Assembly (NCBI GenBank): GCA_009993955.1
Contig: JAACSL010000005.1
Location: 1 to 64,000, forward strand
DNA: 64,000 bases
Direction of reading: 5' to 3'
Source: Paraglaciecola sp.
Lineage (GTDB): Bacteria > Pseudomonadota > Gammaproteobacteria > Enterobacterales > Alteromonadaceae
A model generated the notes under the pieces. The model made no database searches and had not been told where the DNA came from. It saw only the letters and a list, made by a program, of their open reading frames with translations. Positions 9,528 through 20,045 of this stretch are shown piece by piece. A program made the position numbers and the translations under genes. Every line of letters starts with the position of its first letter. The stretch's first letter is position 1.

Positions 9528-10346
9528 CTAGATAATCGGATCAAAAGACTCTTTAGCTATATCGCTGTTTTGTCCGTGTTGTTGGGTGAACTCTTCTAAC
9601 TCTAGAGTGGGTAGCGATTTACCACAAACCCCGCCCCCCATATTATTGATTGCTTTGCACATTTCTTCTACTTTTGTATCAATAAGATGCACGTGATCCA
9701 CCATCTTGCCAAAGGCTTGAGCGACGGGATCGGGGTTATCAGCTGCTACTGCATACGCATCAAACCCATATTTTTTGGCAATGATTTCACGGTAACCATT
9801 TTTGACGGAATCTTGTTCGCGCTCGACTTTAGATTTTTGCGCGACTATCCGACCAGGAATACCCACCACTGTGGCCCCGTCTGGCACGTCTCTTACCACC
9901 ACAGAATTTGAGCCGACTTTCGCACCCTTTCCCATGGTGATAGGTCCAAGGACTTTGGCACCGGCGCCAATGACCACATTGTCCATTAGCGTTGGATGGC
10001 GTTTTCCCGCCGACCAACTTGTGCCGCCAAGAGTCACGCCGTGATAAATTGTCACATCATTGCCTATTTCAGCCGTTTCGCCGATCACCACTCCCATGCC
10101 GTGATCAATAAAAAAGCGACGACCTAAGGTCGCGCCCGGGTGAATTTCAATCCCCGTCAACCAACGCGAAAACGTCGATAACGAGCGGGCCAGCCATTTC
10201 CAATTAGCGCGCCACAGCCGATGACTAAGACGATGTAACCAAATGGCGTGCAAACCCGGATAATTAAACAACACTTCCATGGTCGTGCGCGCAGCAGGAT
10301 CGCGGTGGAATACACTTTGAATATCTTCTTTGATGCGCTCAAACAT
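9528..10346 (-). CDS. cysE: Serine O-acetyltransferase CysE
   Basis: 272 aa. An N-terminal helical domain (residues 1-130) precedes a left-handed beta-helix with hexapeptide repeats. The catalytic [15 protein letters not shown] segment is present. CysE makes O-acetylserine from serine and acetyl-CoA, the carbon skeleton for cysteine. This fits its place beside iscS, which consumes cysteine. It starts 3 bases after the trmJ stop, so trmJ-cysE is an operon. The C-terminal tail is extended, as in cysteine-inhibited CysE. Confidence 0.95.
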   Translation of the reverse strand: MFERIKEDIQSVFHRDPAARTTMEVLFNYPGLHAIWLHRLSHRLWRANWKWLARSLSTFSRWLTGIEIHPGATLGRRFFIDHGMGVVIGETAEIGNDVTIYHGVTLGGTSWSAGKRHPTLMDNVVIGAGAKVLGPITMGKGAKVGSNSVVVRDVPDGATVVGIPGRIVAQKSKVEREQDSVKNGYREIIAKKYGFDAYAVAADNPDPVAQAFGKMVDHVHLIDTKVEEMCKAINNMGGGVCGKSLPTLELEEFTQQHGQNSDIAKESFDPII

Positions 10347-10348
10347 AA

Positions 10349-11071
10349 TTAGTCTTTTGCTTTAATGCTTTTTTCTATGGACGCTAGAATACCACGCAAA
10401 ATATTAAACTCTTGCTCATCGGGTCTAGCACGATTAAATATGCGACGAAGTTTGGCCATTACCATACCGGGATGTTGTGGTTTAATAAAATTCGTTTTAA
10501 GCAGGGTTTGTTCCAAATGACTATAAAAAGCTTCTAGATCATCCACCAGCGGATAAGGTAGCGGCGCGTCCACGTGTTGGTTTTGCCCCAAATGTGCCAT
10601 GCGTACTTCATAACATAAGGTTTGCACTGCAGCCGCCAAATTTAACGAACTGTATTCTGGGTTGGCTGGAATACACACATGAAAATGACATTGCTGCAGC
10701 TCTTCATTACTCAGGCCATTATTTTCGCGGCCAAACACTAAGGCAACAGGATATTGCCTGACTTCGCTAACTAATTTCACCCCACATTCACGTGGCTCCA
10801 ACATCGGCCATGGCAGTGTGCGAGAGCGAGCTGAGGTACCCACCACCAGACCACAACCTTGAATGGCTTCTGCCAGGGTTGATACCTGTTTGGCGCTCGC
10901 TAATACGTCGCCCGCCCCTGCAGCTAAAGCACTCGCATGGCCGTCGGGTGGCGACACGGGATCAACCAACACTAAGTTGCTCAAACCCATGGTTTTCATG
11001 GCTCGCGCTGTAGAACCAATGTTGCCTGTATGCGAGGTGTTAACCAACACAATCCGAATATTTTCAAGCAT
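10349..11071 (-). CDS. trmJ: tRNA (cytidine/uridine-32 2'-O)-methyltransferase TrmJ
   Basis: 240 aa of the SPOUT family. The knot motifs are visible: [14 protein letters not shown] near residue 16, [14 protein letters not shown] near 112 and [17 protein letters not shown] near 133. TrmJ methylates the ribose of nucleotide 32 in several tRNAs, using S-adenosylmethionine. In many gammaproteobacteria suhB lies next to trmJ; here a broken acyltransferase and a hydrolase gene separate them. Confidence 0.94.
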   Translation of the reverse strand: MLENIRIVLVNTSHTGNIGSTARAMKTMGLSNLVLVDPVSPPDGHASALAAGAGDVLASAKQVSTLAEAIQGCGLVVGTSARSRTLPWPMLEPRECGVKLVSEVRQYPVALVFGRENNGLSNEELQQCHFHVCIPANPEYSSLNLAAAVQTLCYEVRMAHLGQNQHVDAPLPYPLVDDLEAFYSHLEQTLLKTNFIKPQHPGMVMAKLRRIFNRARPDEQEFNILRGILASIEKSIKAKD

Positions 11072-11144
11072 GTTCTATGTTTAACGTCTTAGTAAAAAGG
11101 CCGCGGATAATAACACATTGCTCAGCACTGATAATCAATTTAGC

Positions 11145-13153
11145 CTACTCGAAGGGCTGCTTGGCTATCACTTCCTGTATAAAGCGCTGAAAAGTTGGGT
11201 ACAAATAGGCATTTCCATAGCCGGTAAGGTGATCACCATCAAAATATAATGGTTGTTGGTTATCGTATATCTGACACACCGTATCTGGACAAAGAGCATC
11301 CATCACGTTCCAAATAATAATGTTTGGAAACTCACTTTGCAGCTGCGCTAAGGTTGTCCATGAATCTTTGCTCATGTTATTTATTTCGGCTCTCGAAAGT
11401 TGCGGACCTTTAGCACAGATGGGATTAGTGTTGGTATACCAGTCAGCACATCGAAACGTTTGATAAGGAAAGACTGGTTTAGGACTATCAACGATAAGGG
11501 TAGGTGTGAGTTTTGTCAGTCGAGCTAAAATCGCTTGGGATTCGGCAAGTGCCAACGTTCTGTTGTGCATGGCCTCTTCACTGTTATTTTCATTGATTAT
11601 TGTCGTTACATCCTTGGCAAAGATATCACTTTGCTTGGCGAGCCGCGCCATCTTCAAGGAGGCGAGAAAAATAATGTCTTGAGGTTTGATTTTACCTTCA
11701 ATTTCTTGTAACCAAGTTGCTAATTTTTGCGCACAGGGACTATCGTCTGTCATGACTGGGTACATTAAATTCAGCACCCCACAACCATTGCGTGAATAGA
11801 CTTTCACGTTAATTCCCGAGTCGGCCTGTAGCATGCCCAACATCTTTTTGTATGCCCCTGCATGAGAATCACCTATGACATAAAGTGTTCTGTCTGCCCA
11901 AGGTTTACTGCCTTCGGCAGGCGGCACGGCAACGTAAGGGCTCCATATTTGACTATTGCTAGTCACACTTAAGCTTACACGATGTTGCGCTTTAAACATC
12001 AGCCAGCCAAACCCATAACTAAGGCAAATGACCAGCAAACCGAGGGGAACGACGACTCTAGAACTTGCTTGCTTAATGGCAGGCAGGGCAGAAAATCTGC
12101 GTTCAATAAAGTGAAAGGACAACATACCGCACACAAATGTCAGTGCTACTGCCGCGCAATATTCAACGACAGATTGCAAACCAACGGACCATCTGAAAAA
12201 TACAAAAATAGGCCAATGCCATAGATAAAGGGAGTAAGATATTTTACCAATATAACGCATCAATGGCATTTCAAGCACTGAGCCCAAAGAGCGCATATGC
12301 GTCGGCTGGCCTACCAATGCGTGGATCAGAAAAGCCGTACCAATGACTGATGGAATGGCCCATGGAAAAGGAAACGCATGCTCATCGGCATAGATCATCG
12401 CAATAGTCACAAGGACAAAACCCACAACAAAAAATGCTTGATTAGCGACACGATTGACCACTTGCACATTGGCGTAAGCTATGAAATTTAAACAGTAACG
12501 AACCCACTGCAAGCTCCCAAAATCGACTGGTCAAATGATAATAAGCTTGTGCTGGGTAATGCTGAGTTTCGTACCAAGAACTGAGTAGAGACAACAAGGC
12601 AGTAAGAAAAACTAGATTAAATATCAGTGACTTAGAAGAAGTAAGGAGATTGCGACTCCAAATAAAGAACATCAGCGGAAACAACACATAAAATTGTTCC
12701 TCCACTGCCAAACTCCAGGTGTGGACAAAAGGATTAAATTCTACTGTTGGTGAGAAATAGGTGTCAGTGTCAGCGGCCAGTATAAAGTTGCTGACCCCAA
12801 AAAAAGCGGCTAAACCAGTATCGTTAAAGCTACGACTCAACCACACCTGCGGAATGAACAATACCGTCAGCAGTATTGATACCCCCCAAGACCACAATCA
12901 AGGCTGGGAATATTCTGACTATCCTGCGCCGATAAAAACCTAAAATAAAAGCCTTGAAATTCTGATGTCCGTAGTTATTCAGCGAACCAGTTACCACGTA
13001 ACCTGAAATGACAAAAAACACGTCGACGCCGCTAAACCCACCGGGTAAAAAAGTACCGTTTAAGTGAAACAAGATGACGGATAAAACCGCAATGGCGCGC
13101 AAGCCATCAATGCCTGCAATGTATTTTTGTTGAGGTAATCCCGAGTTCGACAC
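11145..13153 (-). pseudogene. Frameshifted OafA-type acyltransferase with SGNH domain
   Basis: Three overlapping reading frames together encode one acyltransferase_3/SGNH protein. Frame one (from 13153) has GIDGLRAIAVLSVILFH and FFVISGYVVTG. Frame two (12897-12442) has the membrane helices and WSLAVEEQFYVLFPL. Frame three (to 11145) has KISYSLYLWHWPIF and a C-terminal SGNH hydrolase domain with GDSHAGAYK and DGDHLTGYG. The first shift fits one extra base in a run of six C at 12882-12887. The second lies between about 12442 and 12510. Intact relatives O-acylate surface polysaccharides. All catalytic motifs survive, so this is either a recent pseudogene, phase-variable, or an assembly error in homopolymers. 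Confidence 0.8.
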
Positions 13154-13433
13154 ATCTTCCCCTTTTTACTGAGCTTCGCTCCCCCATCTCAGCACTATGC
13201 TGGATGCACCATCTGGATAATTCGTTACGTTAGCCGCGACTTAGAAACACCAAAGAAAACGTATTCTAAGGAACTTGGCGCATTTGTCATCTTACTTTAT
13301 TGCCCACTTTCGTGATGCGTGGCTCATGCAAACGCATAAATGCCAGCGAGGCAAGCACCATGCTTTTACAGGTAAGGGCTGAGCTTGACGTTTAGAGTTT
13401 ATTTGACTGAGTAACAAAGGGGCATGATTTTTC

Positions 13434-14528
13434 TCAGCGTGATTCCAACAACTTCAATATATGAGGGTATACATCTTTAGCGGCATGTTGACCGATGATG
13501 CAATCGACATGGCCATAAGCTGGAATTTCGGCACGGCTGTATAATTGAGGGTCGTTCACTGAACACAGCAAATCGAAGGTTTGCTGTGTACTTTTTGGTA
13601 GTACACAGTCGTTGTTGCTACCAGAGATAAATAACATGGGCAGTTTCAGTTTATCCACATGGGGCAAATACACGTCGTTACCTGCCGCATCAATTAAGTG
13701 ATTTTTTAATAATATTGCGGTCAACTGTTGCATAGCGGTTAAATTAACCCGCCCAAACATGCGCGCCAAGGCTCGGTGGGTTGCGGGGTTCAGTTGGCTG
13801 TGCTCGTAAAGTTCACCAAAAATACTGCTAATGCGATGACACACTACATTATTACAACGCTCATGCGCCGGAACAGGCATAAACACCATGCTGCCATCGT
13901 ATAATTTGGTTAAAAAGTTCACATTAACGTCGGTATAGGCTGTCATCCATTTTTTACCAAACAAGCGCAACAACTTGGGCAAAGGCAGTCTGGCTTTACG
14001 AATATTTACATCAATGGAATACAAATGCATCGACACTTGTGAGCAGACTGCCGCATTCACACCCTGTAATCCACTCAACAAGGCCATGCTCAGGGTTGAG
14101 GCGCCTACCCCATGAGCCACCACCTGCACAGCCTCAGCACCAGTTAATTCGCGTACTTTTTGCACCGCAGCAGGGTAGTCTTTTGTGGCAACATCATCCA
14201 TGCTGCTTTGCTGATACGAAGCAGGCAGTTCAATGCTTAAGCGATGGTCCAACAACCACACGTCGAACGCGTGACGATAAAGATACTCTAGGAGATTTTC
14301 ATCAATAGTATCAATGGCATACATCAAACTTGATACGCCAATACAGTGAGACAAGATAACCGGCCCCTTAGCGCCGCCTTGATAGCGAGTCAAGCGAATT
14401 TGCACCCCATCAGTCGTAGTAAAATATACCTGCTCAGCCTTACCTACTCTGAGTTCGCGCCTTGGCTCCACACTTAGTTGTGGATCAAAACGCTCTACAT
14501 CGCCAAAGTAATCCGAGATCTTGTTCAT
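13434..14528 (-). CDS. Alpha/beta hydrolase-fold protein with altered nucleophile
   Basis: 364 aa from the ATG at 14528, which has AAGGAC upstream (the ORF is open to 14588). The alpha/beta hydrolase core is clear: ILSHCIGVSS near residue 58, the elbow VVAHGVGAS at about 136-144, the acid region FISGSNNDCVLP, and the histidine in YGHVDCIIG. At the nucleophile position the elbow has Gly140 in place of Ser, Cys or Asp. It resembles the hydrolase domain found fused to GMC/cholesterol oxidases, and the substrate is unknown. It lies alone between the acyltransferase pseudogene and suhB. Confidence 0.75.
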   Translation of the reverse strand: MNKISDYFGDVERFDPQLSVEPRRELRVGKAEQVYFTTTDGVQIRLTRYQGGAKGPVILSHCIGVSSLMYAIDTIDENLLEYLYRHAFDVWLLDHRLSIELPASYQQSSMDDVATKDYPAAVQKVRELTGAEAVQVVAHGVGASTLSMALLSGLQGVNAAVCSQVSMHLYSIDVNIRKARLPLPKLLRLFGKKWMTAYTDVNVNFLTKLYDGSMVFMPVPAHERCNNVVCHRISSIFGELYEHSQLNPATHRALARMFGRVNLTAMQQLTAILLKNHLIDAAGNDVYLPHVDKLKLPMLFISGSNNDCVLPKSTQQTFDLLCSVNDPQLYSRAEIPAYGHVDCIIGQHAAKDVYPHILKLLESR

Positions 14529-14806
14529 TTGCTTGTCCTTGCCATTGTCAATTTGAGGATAACCACTGTGCACTTGCAAGAAAGCCAAGTAACAGCGGAT
14601 TTTGCGACCGCTTCAGTTAGATGAGCCTTAACGATAGAAACCGTATACCCATCCACCATCAACAGTATGGATTGCTATCCACTAAAGCGCCTGACAATAT
14701 TAGCGATTGCTTAAATTTTTCCCTCTGGTAAACTTCGCGCCGATTTTTTGTTCAGCTCCGGTGAGTTGGGCTAAACTAACGTTCTTTCAAAATTGGTGGT
14801 TACTCT

Positions 14807-15580
14807 ATGCATCCTATGCTCAACATTGCGGTTCGTGCAGCGCGCGCGGCCGGTACAATCATTTCTCGTGGTTTTGAAAATCAATCCGATTTGATGACCC
14901 AAGCCAAAGGGGATAACGATTACGTTACCCGTATCGATAGAGAAGCTGAGCAAGCTATTATCAACAAAATAAAACAGTCTTATCCTGAGCACAGTTTTGT
15001 TGGTGAAGAAGGCGGCGTTGTAGCTGGAGATGACGATTACAAGTGGATAATCGACCCATTAGATGGCACTACCAATTTTATCAAAGGCATTCCCCACTTT
15101 GCCGTTTCTATTGCCCTGATGCATAAAGGACGGTTGGATCAAGCGGTTGTCTTCGACCCCATTCGCAGTGAATTATTTACCGCCAGTAAGGGCGCCGGCG
15201 CGCAACTAAATGGTTACCGTATCCGCGCCAGTAAAGCCAAAGAATTGAGCCAAACCGTGCTTGCCACGGCCTTTCCCTTCAAAAACAAAAGCACGGCACC
15301 GCAGTTCATGCAAAGTTTCAGCAAAATTTTTGCTGAAGCGGGTGACATTCGCCGCAGTGGTTCGGCAGCCTTAGATTTAGCGTATGTCGCTTGTGGCCGC
15401 TATGATGGTTATTGGGAACGTGGACTGAAACCCTGGGACATCGCTGGCGGTGAGTTATTAGTACGTGAAGCCGGTGGTTTGGTTACGGATTTTGCCGGTG
15501 GTAATGACCCTATGCACAAAGGCGAAATCGTGGCAGGCGCCCCTAAAGTCGTGCAAGCCTTGGTCAAACACTTAAAATAA
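14807..15580 (+). CDS. suhB: Inositol-1-monophosphatase SuhB
   Basis: 257 aa. The metal-binding motifs of the inositol monophosphatase family are intact: GEEGG near residue 66, IDPLDGTTNF near 84 and WDIAGGELLVREAGG near 211. SuhB dephosphorylates inositol-1-phosphate, and in E. coli it also joins the rRNA antitermination complex with NusA/NusB. It is followed by a strong terminator at 15611. Confidence 0.95.
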   Translation: MHPMLNIAVRAARAAGTIISRGFENQSDLMTQAKGDNDYVTRIDREAEQAIINKIKQSYPEHSFVGEEGGVVAGDDDYKWIIDPLDGTTNFIKGIPHFAVSIALMHKGRLDQAVVFDPIRSELFTASKGAGAQLNGYRIRASKAKELSQTVLATAFPFKNKSTAPQFMQSFSKIFAEAGDIRRSGSAALDLAYVACGRYDGYWERGLKPWDIAGGELLVREAGGLVTDFAGGNDPMHKGEIVAGAPKVVQALVKHLK

Positions 15581-15610
15581 CGGCTTTAGCATTTTTATTT
15601 TCTGTTGCAC

Positions 15611-15635
15611 AAAGCGAGCGTAGGCTCGCTTTTTT
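15611..15635 (+). terminator. Rho-independent terminator after suhB
   Basis: AAAGCGAGC pairs with GCTCGCTTT across a 4-base loop and is followed by a T-run, 30 bases after the suhB stop. Confidence 0.9.
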
Positions 15636-15768
15636 ATTGGCTGTTGAGCATCACACTTGGTCTGATTAAAAGATGGCTGAAAATCAGTGAAAACTGGCTA
15701 CGAAGCGTCGCTCCTTATTTTCAATACACGTTTAAACTTAGGGCTAACTTGATAATTAAGGACTAGCC

Positions 15769-16164
15769 ATGAGCTCTGTTGTTTCCCGTGTACCTGCTGC
15801 TAGCAGCAACGCTGCCCTCGCACATTTTAGCCAACTGTTAGCCTTTGAAACGGATTGCTGGGACGTGCACTTTTGCATCAGCAATAAACGCATGGATTTT
15901 GTGTTAGTGGATGTGCGCGCTGAGGTGTTATACAAACAAGGGCATATTCAACAAGCCATCAATTTGCCACATAAAACCATTAATCAAGCAAGCTTAGCTG
16001 CCTACCCACCCGATACATTGTTTGTTGTTTATTGTGCAGGGCCGCATTGTAATGGCACTGAAAAAGCTGCCATAAAATTTGCCGAACTCGGTAGGCCTGT
16101 GAAAAAAATGATCGGTGGTGTATGCGGTTGGTTAGATGAAGGATTTAGCTTAGAAAGCGAATAA
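15769..16164 (+). CDS. Single-domain rhodanese-like protein
   Basis: 131 aa. One rhodanese domain from about residue 40 to the end, with DFVLVDVRAE, GHIQQAINLPH and the active-site loop VVYCAGPHCNGTEKAA carrying the catalytic cysteine near residue 86. Such proteins move sulfane sulfur, but the physiological acceptor is unknown. It has its own start region and converges on the M16 peptidase gene, with a long hairpin (16199-16233) between them. There is no signal peptide, so it is cytoplasmic. Confidence 0.85.
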   Translation: MSSVVSRVPAASSNAALAHFSQLLAFETDCWDVHFCISNKRMDFVLVDVRAEVLYKQGHIQQAINLPHKTINQASLAAYPPDTLFVVYCAGPHCNGTEKAAIKFAELGRPVKKMIGGVCGWLDEGFSLESE

Positions 16165-16198
16165 ACCACTGTTTATTTTGGTTTTTGCCACAAGGAGT

Positions 16199-16233
16199 AA
16201 GGTGTTCGAGGGCATAGTTCCCTCGAACACCTT
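16199..16233. repeat. Long perfect hairpin between convergent genes
   Basis: Two 14-base arms, AAGGTGTTCGAGGG and CCCTCGAACACCTT, pair perfectly around a 7-base loop. No T-run follows on either strand, so it is not a typical intrinsic terminator. It could block transcription or protect transcript ends for both convergent genes. Confidence 0.8.
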
Positions 16234-16248
16234 GGTCAACCTGATCGC

Positions 16249-19143
16249 TTAACGCAGTGTTTGATGAAAGCTATCAAGGTCGGTAATGGTGATAGCCGTT
16301 GGCGGACTAATAAAATCCTGCTCGGCAAACGCTGTACCACGCATTTGCACTAATACTCGGCCAAAGGCCTTGGCATCCAACAAACTCTGATAAAATACCT
16401 GCACATCTTCTAAGGTCACTTGATTGATGGCGTCAATCATCCGGCTGCGGCTATCGAAGTCGTAGTTTTGGTCACGCCAATCGCCAATGAATCGCCCCAT
16501 TTCTTCACTTAAATTTTTTGGGGGCTGGGTGAGATTAATTAACACACTCTGTTTTGTGGTGGCAAATACATCATCGCTAACGGCGGCTAACTCGGTTTTA
16601 AAATTCTGTTTAAAGTCGTCGATGCGCGCCGCCACCTCACTCAAACCTTTGGCCGGCGACTGAATATAAAAGGCAGACAACAACTGGGTTTTGTTCGTTT
16701 GGCTAATAAAACCCACGGCGTAAGCCAATTGTTCTTCCGTACGAATTTGATTAAATAAGGCAGGTTGCAATAGTTGTGACAATATACGCGCTGTGGCACT
16801 GTCTTTATCATTGCGTTCAGCTATGTAAGCATCGATGAAAGCAATGTCACTTAAAGCCACGTCTTCTTGCCAAGTGTAAACACTGCCGATTTCTGGGCTA
16901 AAACGCGGAGACTCGTACACGGCATGACTTTGTCGATCGGCGGGCAGTTCACGCAGTAGCAGGTTAGCCATGGCATCAATTTGGCTATCGGTATAATTAC
17001 CAAAGGCAAAAACACGCAAATTCGCTTTTTTCAGCATCTCCATTTTGAGCTGCTCAATATCGGCAATACTGATGGGCTCAACTGCCGCTAACAGGGCTTC
17101 ATCACTGTACTCATCCAACATCACTAGTTGGCTAAAAGTCGGGAACAATTGATTCAGTAAGATACCTTTTTTCTTGCTGATCATGTCTGATTTAAACGCC
17201 GCCTTAAAATTGGCCAACTCAGTTTCTGACATTTTATAGGCCATCACTTGTTGAATGGCTTGGCGCAGCAACTCATCTTGTTTATCGCTGAATCCATTCG
17301 CCGTAATAGACAAGCCGTTGTACAAATTCACACCTAAGCCCATCCCTCCGCTTGCTGCTTCATTTTGCAGTTCGGTTAAGCGCTGGCTGAGCCCACGACC
17401 CAGCAATTCGGCGGCTACTTGATTGTGCGCAGACGCCTTAGTGACACTGCTGTTAAGGTCAAGTGTGATACGACCTTTGGGTTGTTCAAAATACGCTGAG
17501 TGACCTAAAAAAGCACTGTAGGCTTGGTTGGCAATTAAGGCTTTAGGTTTGTCAGTATATTGTGCCGCCACCACCGTGAAGTTTTCTGGCATGAGGGTAT
17601 TGGTACGCGGCAAATTCAATACAAATTCACTGCCCATATTTTCCCATGTCGCAATGTGTGCATCAGTGATGTCTTCTAAGGCATAACGTCCAGCAAAATA
17701 CTGCATACCTGTATCACTGGGCTGTGCTTTGTCGATGTAATACACCCGTGCATTCTCTAGGGTCAATTGATCCAAGACTTTTTGAATGGCCACCGGATTA
17801 AAGCGCTGATACTCATAGTTGCTGCTCAATACATATTCCGTGGGAATATGTTGTAAGTCTGCGGCAATCTGCATAGCGTAGTTGTAGTCATTGGTCTTTT
17901 CTTTGAAGCGGAAACTATTACTAAGGCTTTGTTTTATCTCACTAAAATATTTTTTGTCGACACCTTGAGTACGCAACAAATTAAGATACTTTAATACCGC
18001 TGCCATGACGGTATCGCGTTTTTGTACCCCTGCCTCAGTTAAATCGATGTATAAGTTAAAACTGCCGGCATTGCCGTATTCATCTGCACTGTAATTGGTG
18101 TACAAAGATTCGCTTAACCCCAAGTCACGCAGGGTCGACGCCAAGGCGCCGGGCATTTCATTGTTCAATAAATAATTCACATAACCGTTGGGATTGACCG
18201 CAAATTCATCCGCATTGTTTGCCATCACAAATGAAACACGCAGCTGTTTCATCTCGGTTTGTGGTACGTAATGAATGATTTTCTTCAGGTTGGTGACTGT
18301 AGTAACGGGTGTACTCACCACTGGACGAGGTTCATCCTTGTTTGGGATTCGACCAAAATATTGCTTAGCAAGTTCTTCCATCTGGGCAATCGGCTGATTG
18401 CTGACCAGAGCCGCTTTCATCAGGTTTGCAGAGTAATAACGCTGGTAAAATTCCACTAAGGCATCTTGTAATTTTTTATCACCTTGGTCGGCCAACGAAC
18501 TAAGATTCCCCCAGTTAAACTGATGAATAGGATGCTCTGGGTTAAGAGTAAGACCGTCTAACTGGCCTAAAATAACCCAATCATTTGGGCTTTTCATGGT
18601 CCATTCAGAATGCACGGCGTTGCGCTCTTTATCGGCGTATTTTTCATCTAAGGTTGCTTCATAAAAGAAACCAGTGAAACGATTTAACGCTTCTTCAAAG
18701 GCATTGTTATTCACTGCAACCATGTAGTTTGTATGGTCAAGTTGTGTGTAAGCATTCTGCGTACCGCCATTTTGACTGACGAACTCGCTGTATTCCCCCA
18801 CATCGGGATAAGACTTAGTACCTAAAAATAACATGTGTTCCAAATAGTGAGCCAAGCCACCAAATTCCTTAGGCTCTTGAAATGAGCCAGCGCCCACACT
18901 GAGTGCCGCAGCAGACTTTTCAACTGTGGGATCGGAAACTAATACCACTTCTAACTTATTGGCTAAGGTGATTGATTTGTATTCTCGGCTGTCAATGGGA
19001 CTTTTTACGATGGCACTTTGTGGCTCAGGTTGAGTCGATAAAATAAGCGACGAAGATTGTTTTACGGCCGTGCAGGCAGCAAACAACAAGGTTCCACTGA
19101 CCACACACAGCAGTCGCAGACGAGTTGCAGAACTTAACATCAT
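16249..19143 (-). CDS. M16-family zinc metallopeptidase, pitrilysin-like lipoprotein
   Basis: About 964 aa from the ATG at 19143, which has AAGGGAA upstream. The N-terminus is a lipoprotein-type signal (SGTLLFAAC). The inverted zinc motif is HYLEH within GGLAHYLEHMLFLGTKSYP near residue 100, and the following Glu-rich region supplies the third ligand. Four M16 domains fit the length, as in pitrilysin (PtrA) and insulysin, which degrade peptides in an enclosed chamber. The predicted lipid anchor places it on the periplasmic side of the envelope. It is a single-gene unit. Confidence 0.9.
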   Translation of the reverse strand: MMLSSATRLRLLCVVSGTLLFAACTAVKQSSSLILSTQPEPQSAIVKSPIDSREYKSITLANKLEVVLVSDPTVEKSAAALSVGAGSFQEPKEFGGLAHYLEHMLFLGTKSYPDVGEYSEFVSQNGGTQNAYTQLDHTNYMVAVNNNAFEEALNRFTGFFYEATLDEKYADKERNAVHSEWTMKSPNDWVILGQLDGLTLNPEHPIHQFNWGNLSSLADQGDKKLQDALVEFYQRYYSANLMKAALVSNQPIAQMEELAKQYFGRIPNKDEPRPVVSTPVTTVTNLKKIIHYVPQTEMKQLRVSFVMANNADEFAVNPNGYVNYLLNNEMPGALASTLRDLGLSESLYTNYSADEYGNAGSFNLYIDLTEAGVQKRDTVMAAVLKYLNLLRTQGVDKKYFSEIKQSLSNSFRFKEKTNDYNYAMQIAADLQHIPTEYVLSSNYEYQRFNPVAIQKVLDQLTLENARVYYIDKAQPSDTGMQYFAGRYALEDITDAHIATWENMGSEFVLNLPRTNTLMPENFTVVAAQYTDKPKALIANQAYSAFLGHSAYFEQPKGRITLDLNSSVTKASAHNQVAAELLGRGLSQRLTELQNEAASGGMGLGVNLYNGLSITANGFSDKQDELLRQAIQQVMAYKMSETELANFKAAFKSDMISKKKGILLNQLFPTFSQLVMLDEYSDEALLAAVEPISIADIEQLKMEMLKKANLRVFAFGNYTDSQIDAMANLLLRELPADRQSHAVYESPRFSPEIGSVYTWQEDVALSDIAFIDAYIAERNDKDSATARILSQLLQPALFNQIRTEEQLAYAVGFISQTNKTQLLSAFYIQSPAKGLSEVAARIDDFKQNFKTELAAVSDDVFATTKQSVLINLTQPPKNLSEEMGRFIGDWRDQNYDFDSRSRMIDAINQVTLEDVQVFYQSLLDAKAFGRVLVQMRGTAFAEQDFISPPTAITITDLDSFHQTLR

Positions 19144-19296
19144 AGTATTCCCTTTGAATTTCAATATTGGCGTAACAACATGCAACTTAGCTGTCCCATG
19201 TGTGTCGTCAAAAAGTCTTACACAATTTTAAAGTTGGAATATACGGGACTTAAGCAAAGAGTGGGCACATTTTTCTGTTAAAAAATGTGTTCTGAA

Positions 19297-19350
19297 CAAA
19301 AATGACCAGCGCCACAGATGCTACAACAACTGTATTTGCTGGCCATTTTT
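19297..19350 (-). terminator. Probable terminator after the peptidoglycan-binding protein
   Basis: On the minus strand ATGGCCAGC pairs imperfectly with GCTGGTCAT across a long loop and is followed by TTTTTG, about 20-70 bases after the stop codon at 19369. Confidence 0.5.
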
Positions 19351-19368
19351 AGGAGTCTAGATTTTCAA

Positions 19369-19962
19369 TTATTTTTCTCTGAATAAGGTATGCAGAGTCA
19401 TTTGATCTAAATAGTTTGCAGCAGGCAATTTATGCGTTTGGCGAAACTTATTCAGTGCCGCATTCAGTTTTTCTGACACTACTCCGTCCTCGTCACCTTT
19501 GTAATAGCCTTTTTCTTTAAGGGCTGATTGCACGCGTTTTACTACCTGTACATAGGTTTTTTGAGACTGATCACCCAAGGCCATATTCTCTGCACCAACG
19601 TATTCAACAATACGTTCATCATTCATTTCATTGAGTAATTGGGTGGTTGCCTGAAAAAAACTAATTTTAGGATTTTTGGCACAATGGCCTTTCACATAGG
19701 TACCTAACGTTTCTACATCTTCCCACGACACAATATCGAAGGTGTCTTTTAAATGCTGATTGTGAGCTGTGATATAACCGTTTAACCAACCAGCAAATAG
19801 GAATTTTTGTGGGTCATTATTTTCTATTATTTGCACAAATTGCTCGCAACTCACGTTACCCACACCTTTGATGGCAAATTTGCCATTTTTATCTAAAGCC
19901 CATGTTGGTGAGACAACACTCAACAATATCATTGTGCAAAAAATTGTTTGGATCGTGCGCAT
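19369..19962 (-). CDS. Secreted protein with peptidoglycan-binding domain
   Basis: 197 aa from the ATG at 19962 (AGAGAG upstream). The longer ORF start at 19998 lies inside the terminator of the preceding gene, so it is unlikely. A signal peptide (residues 1-23, ending PTWA) precedes a domain with two cysteines (VSCEQFVQI, KGHCAKNP) resembling HdeA-type or Rap1a-type periplasmic proteins. The C-terminal 65 residues are a PG_binding_1 domain (VQSALKEKGYYKGDEDGVV, LNKFRQTHKLPAAN). It probably attaches to the cell wall. Function unknown. Confidence 0.75.
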   Translation of the reverse strand: MRTIQTIFCTMILLSVVSPTWALDKNGKFAIKGVGNVSCEQFVQIIENNDPQKFLFAGWLNGYITAHNQHLKDTFDIVSWEDVETLGTYVKGHCAKNPKISFFQATTQLLNEMNDERIVEYVGAENMALGDQSQKTYVQVVKRVQSALKEKGYYKGDEDGVVSEKLNAALNKFRQTHKLPAANYLDQMTLHTLFREK

Positions 19963-19978
19963 TTTTACTCTCTTTAAA

Positions 19979-20022
19979 ACAAAAAAGTCGTACATCATTA
20001 TCTGAATGTACGACTTTTTTTC
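19979..20022 (-). terminator. Terminator after the PEP-CTERM-like protein gene
   Basis: Arms AAAAAAGTCGTACAT and ATGTACGACTTTTTT pair perfectly around a 10-base loop, with runs of T on both strands. It lies between the stop at 20046 and the next gene, and separates their transcripts. Confidence 0.9.
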
Positions 20023-20045
20023 AATGGTTAATGTTGTTAATTAAA

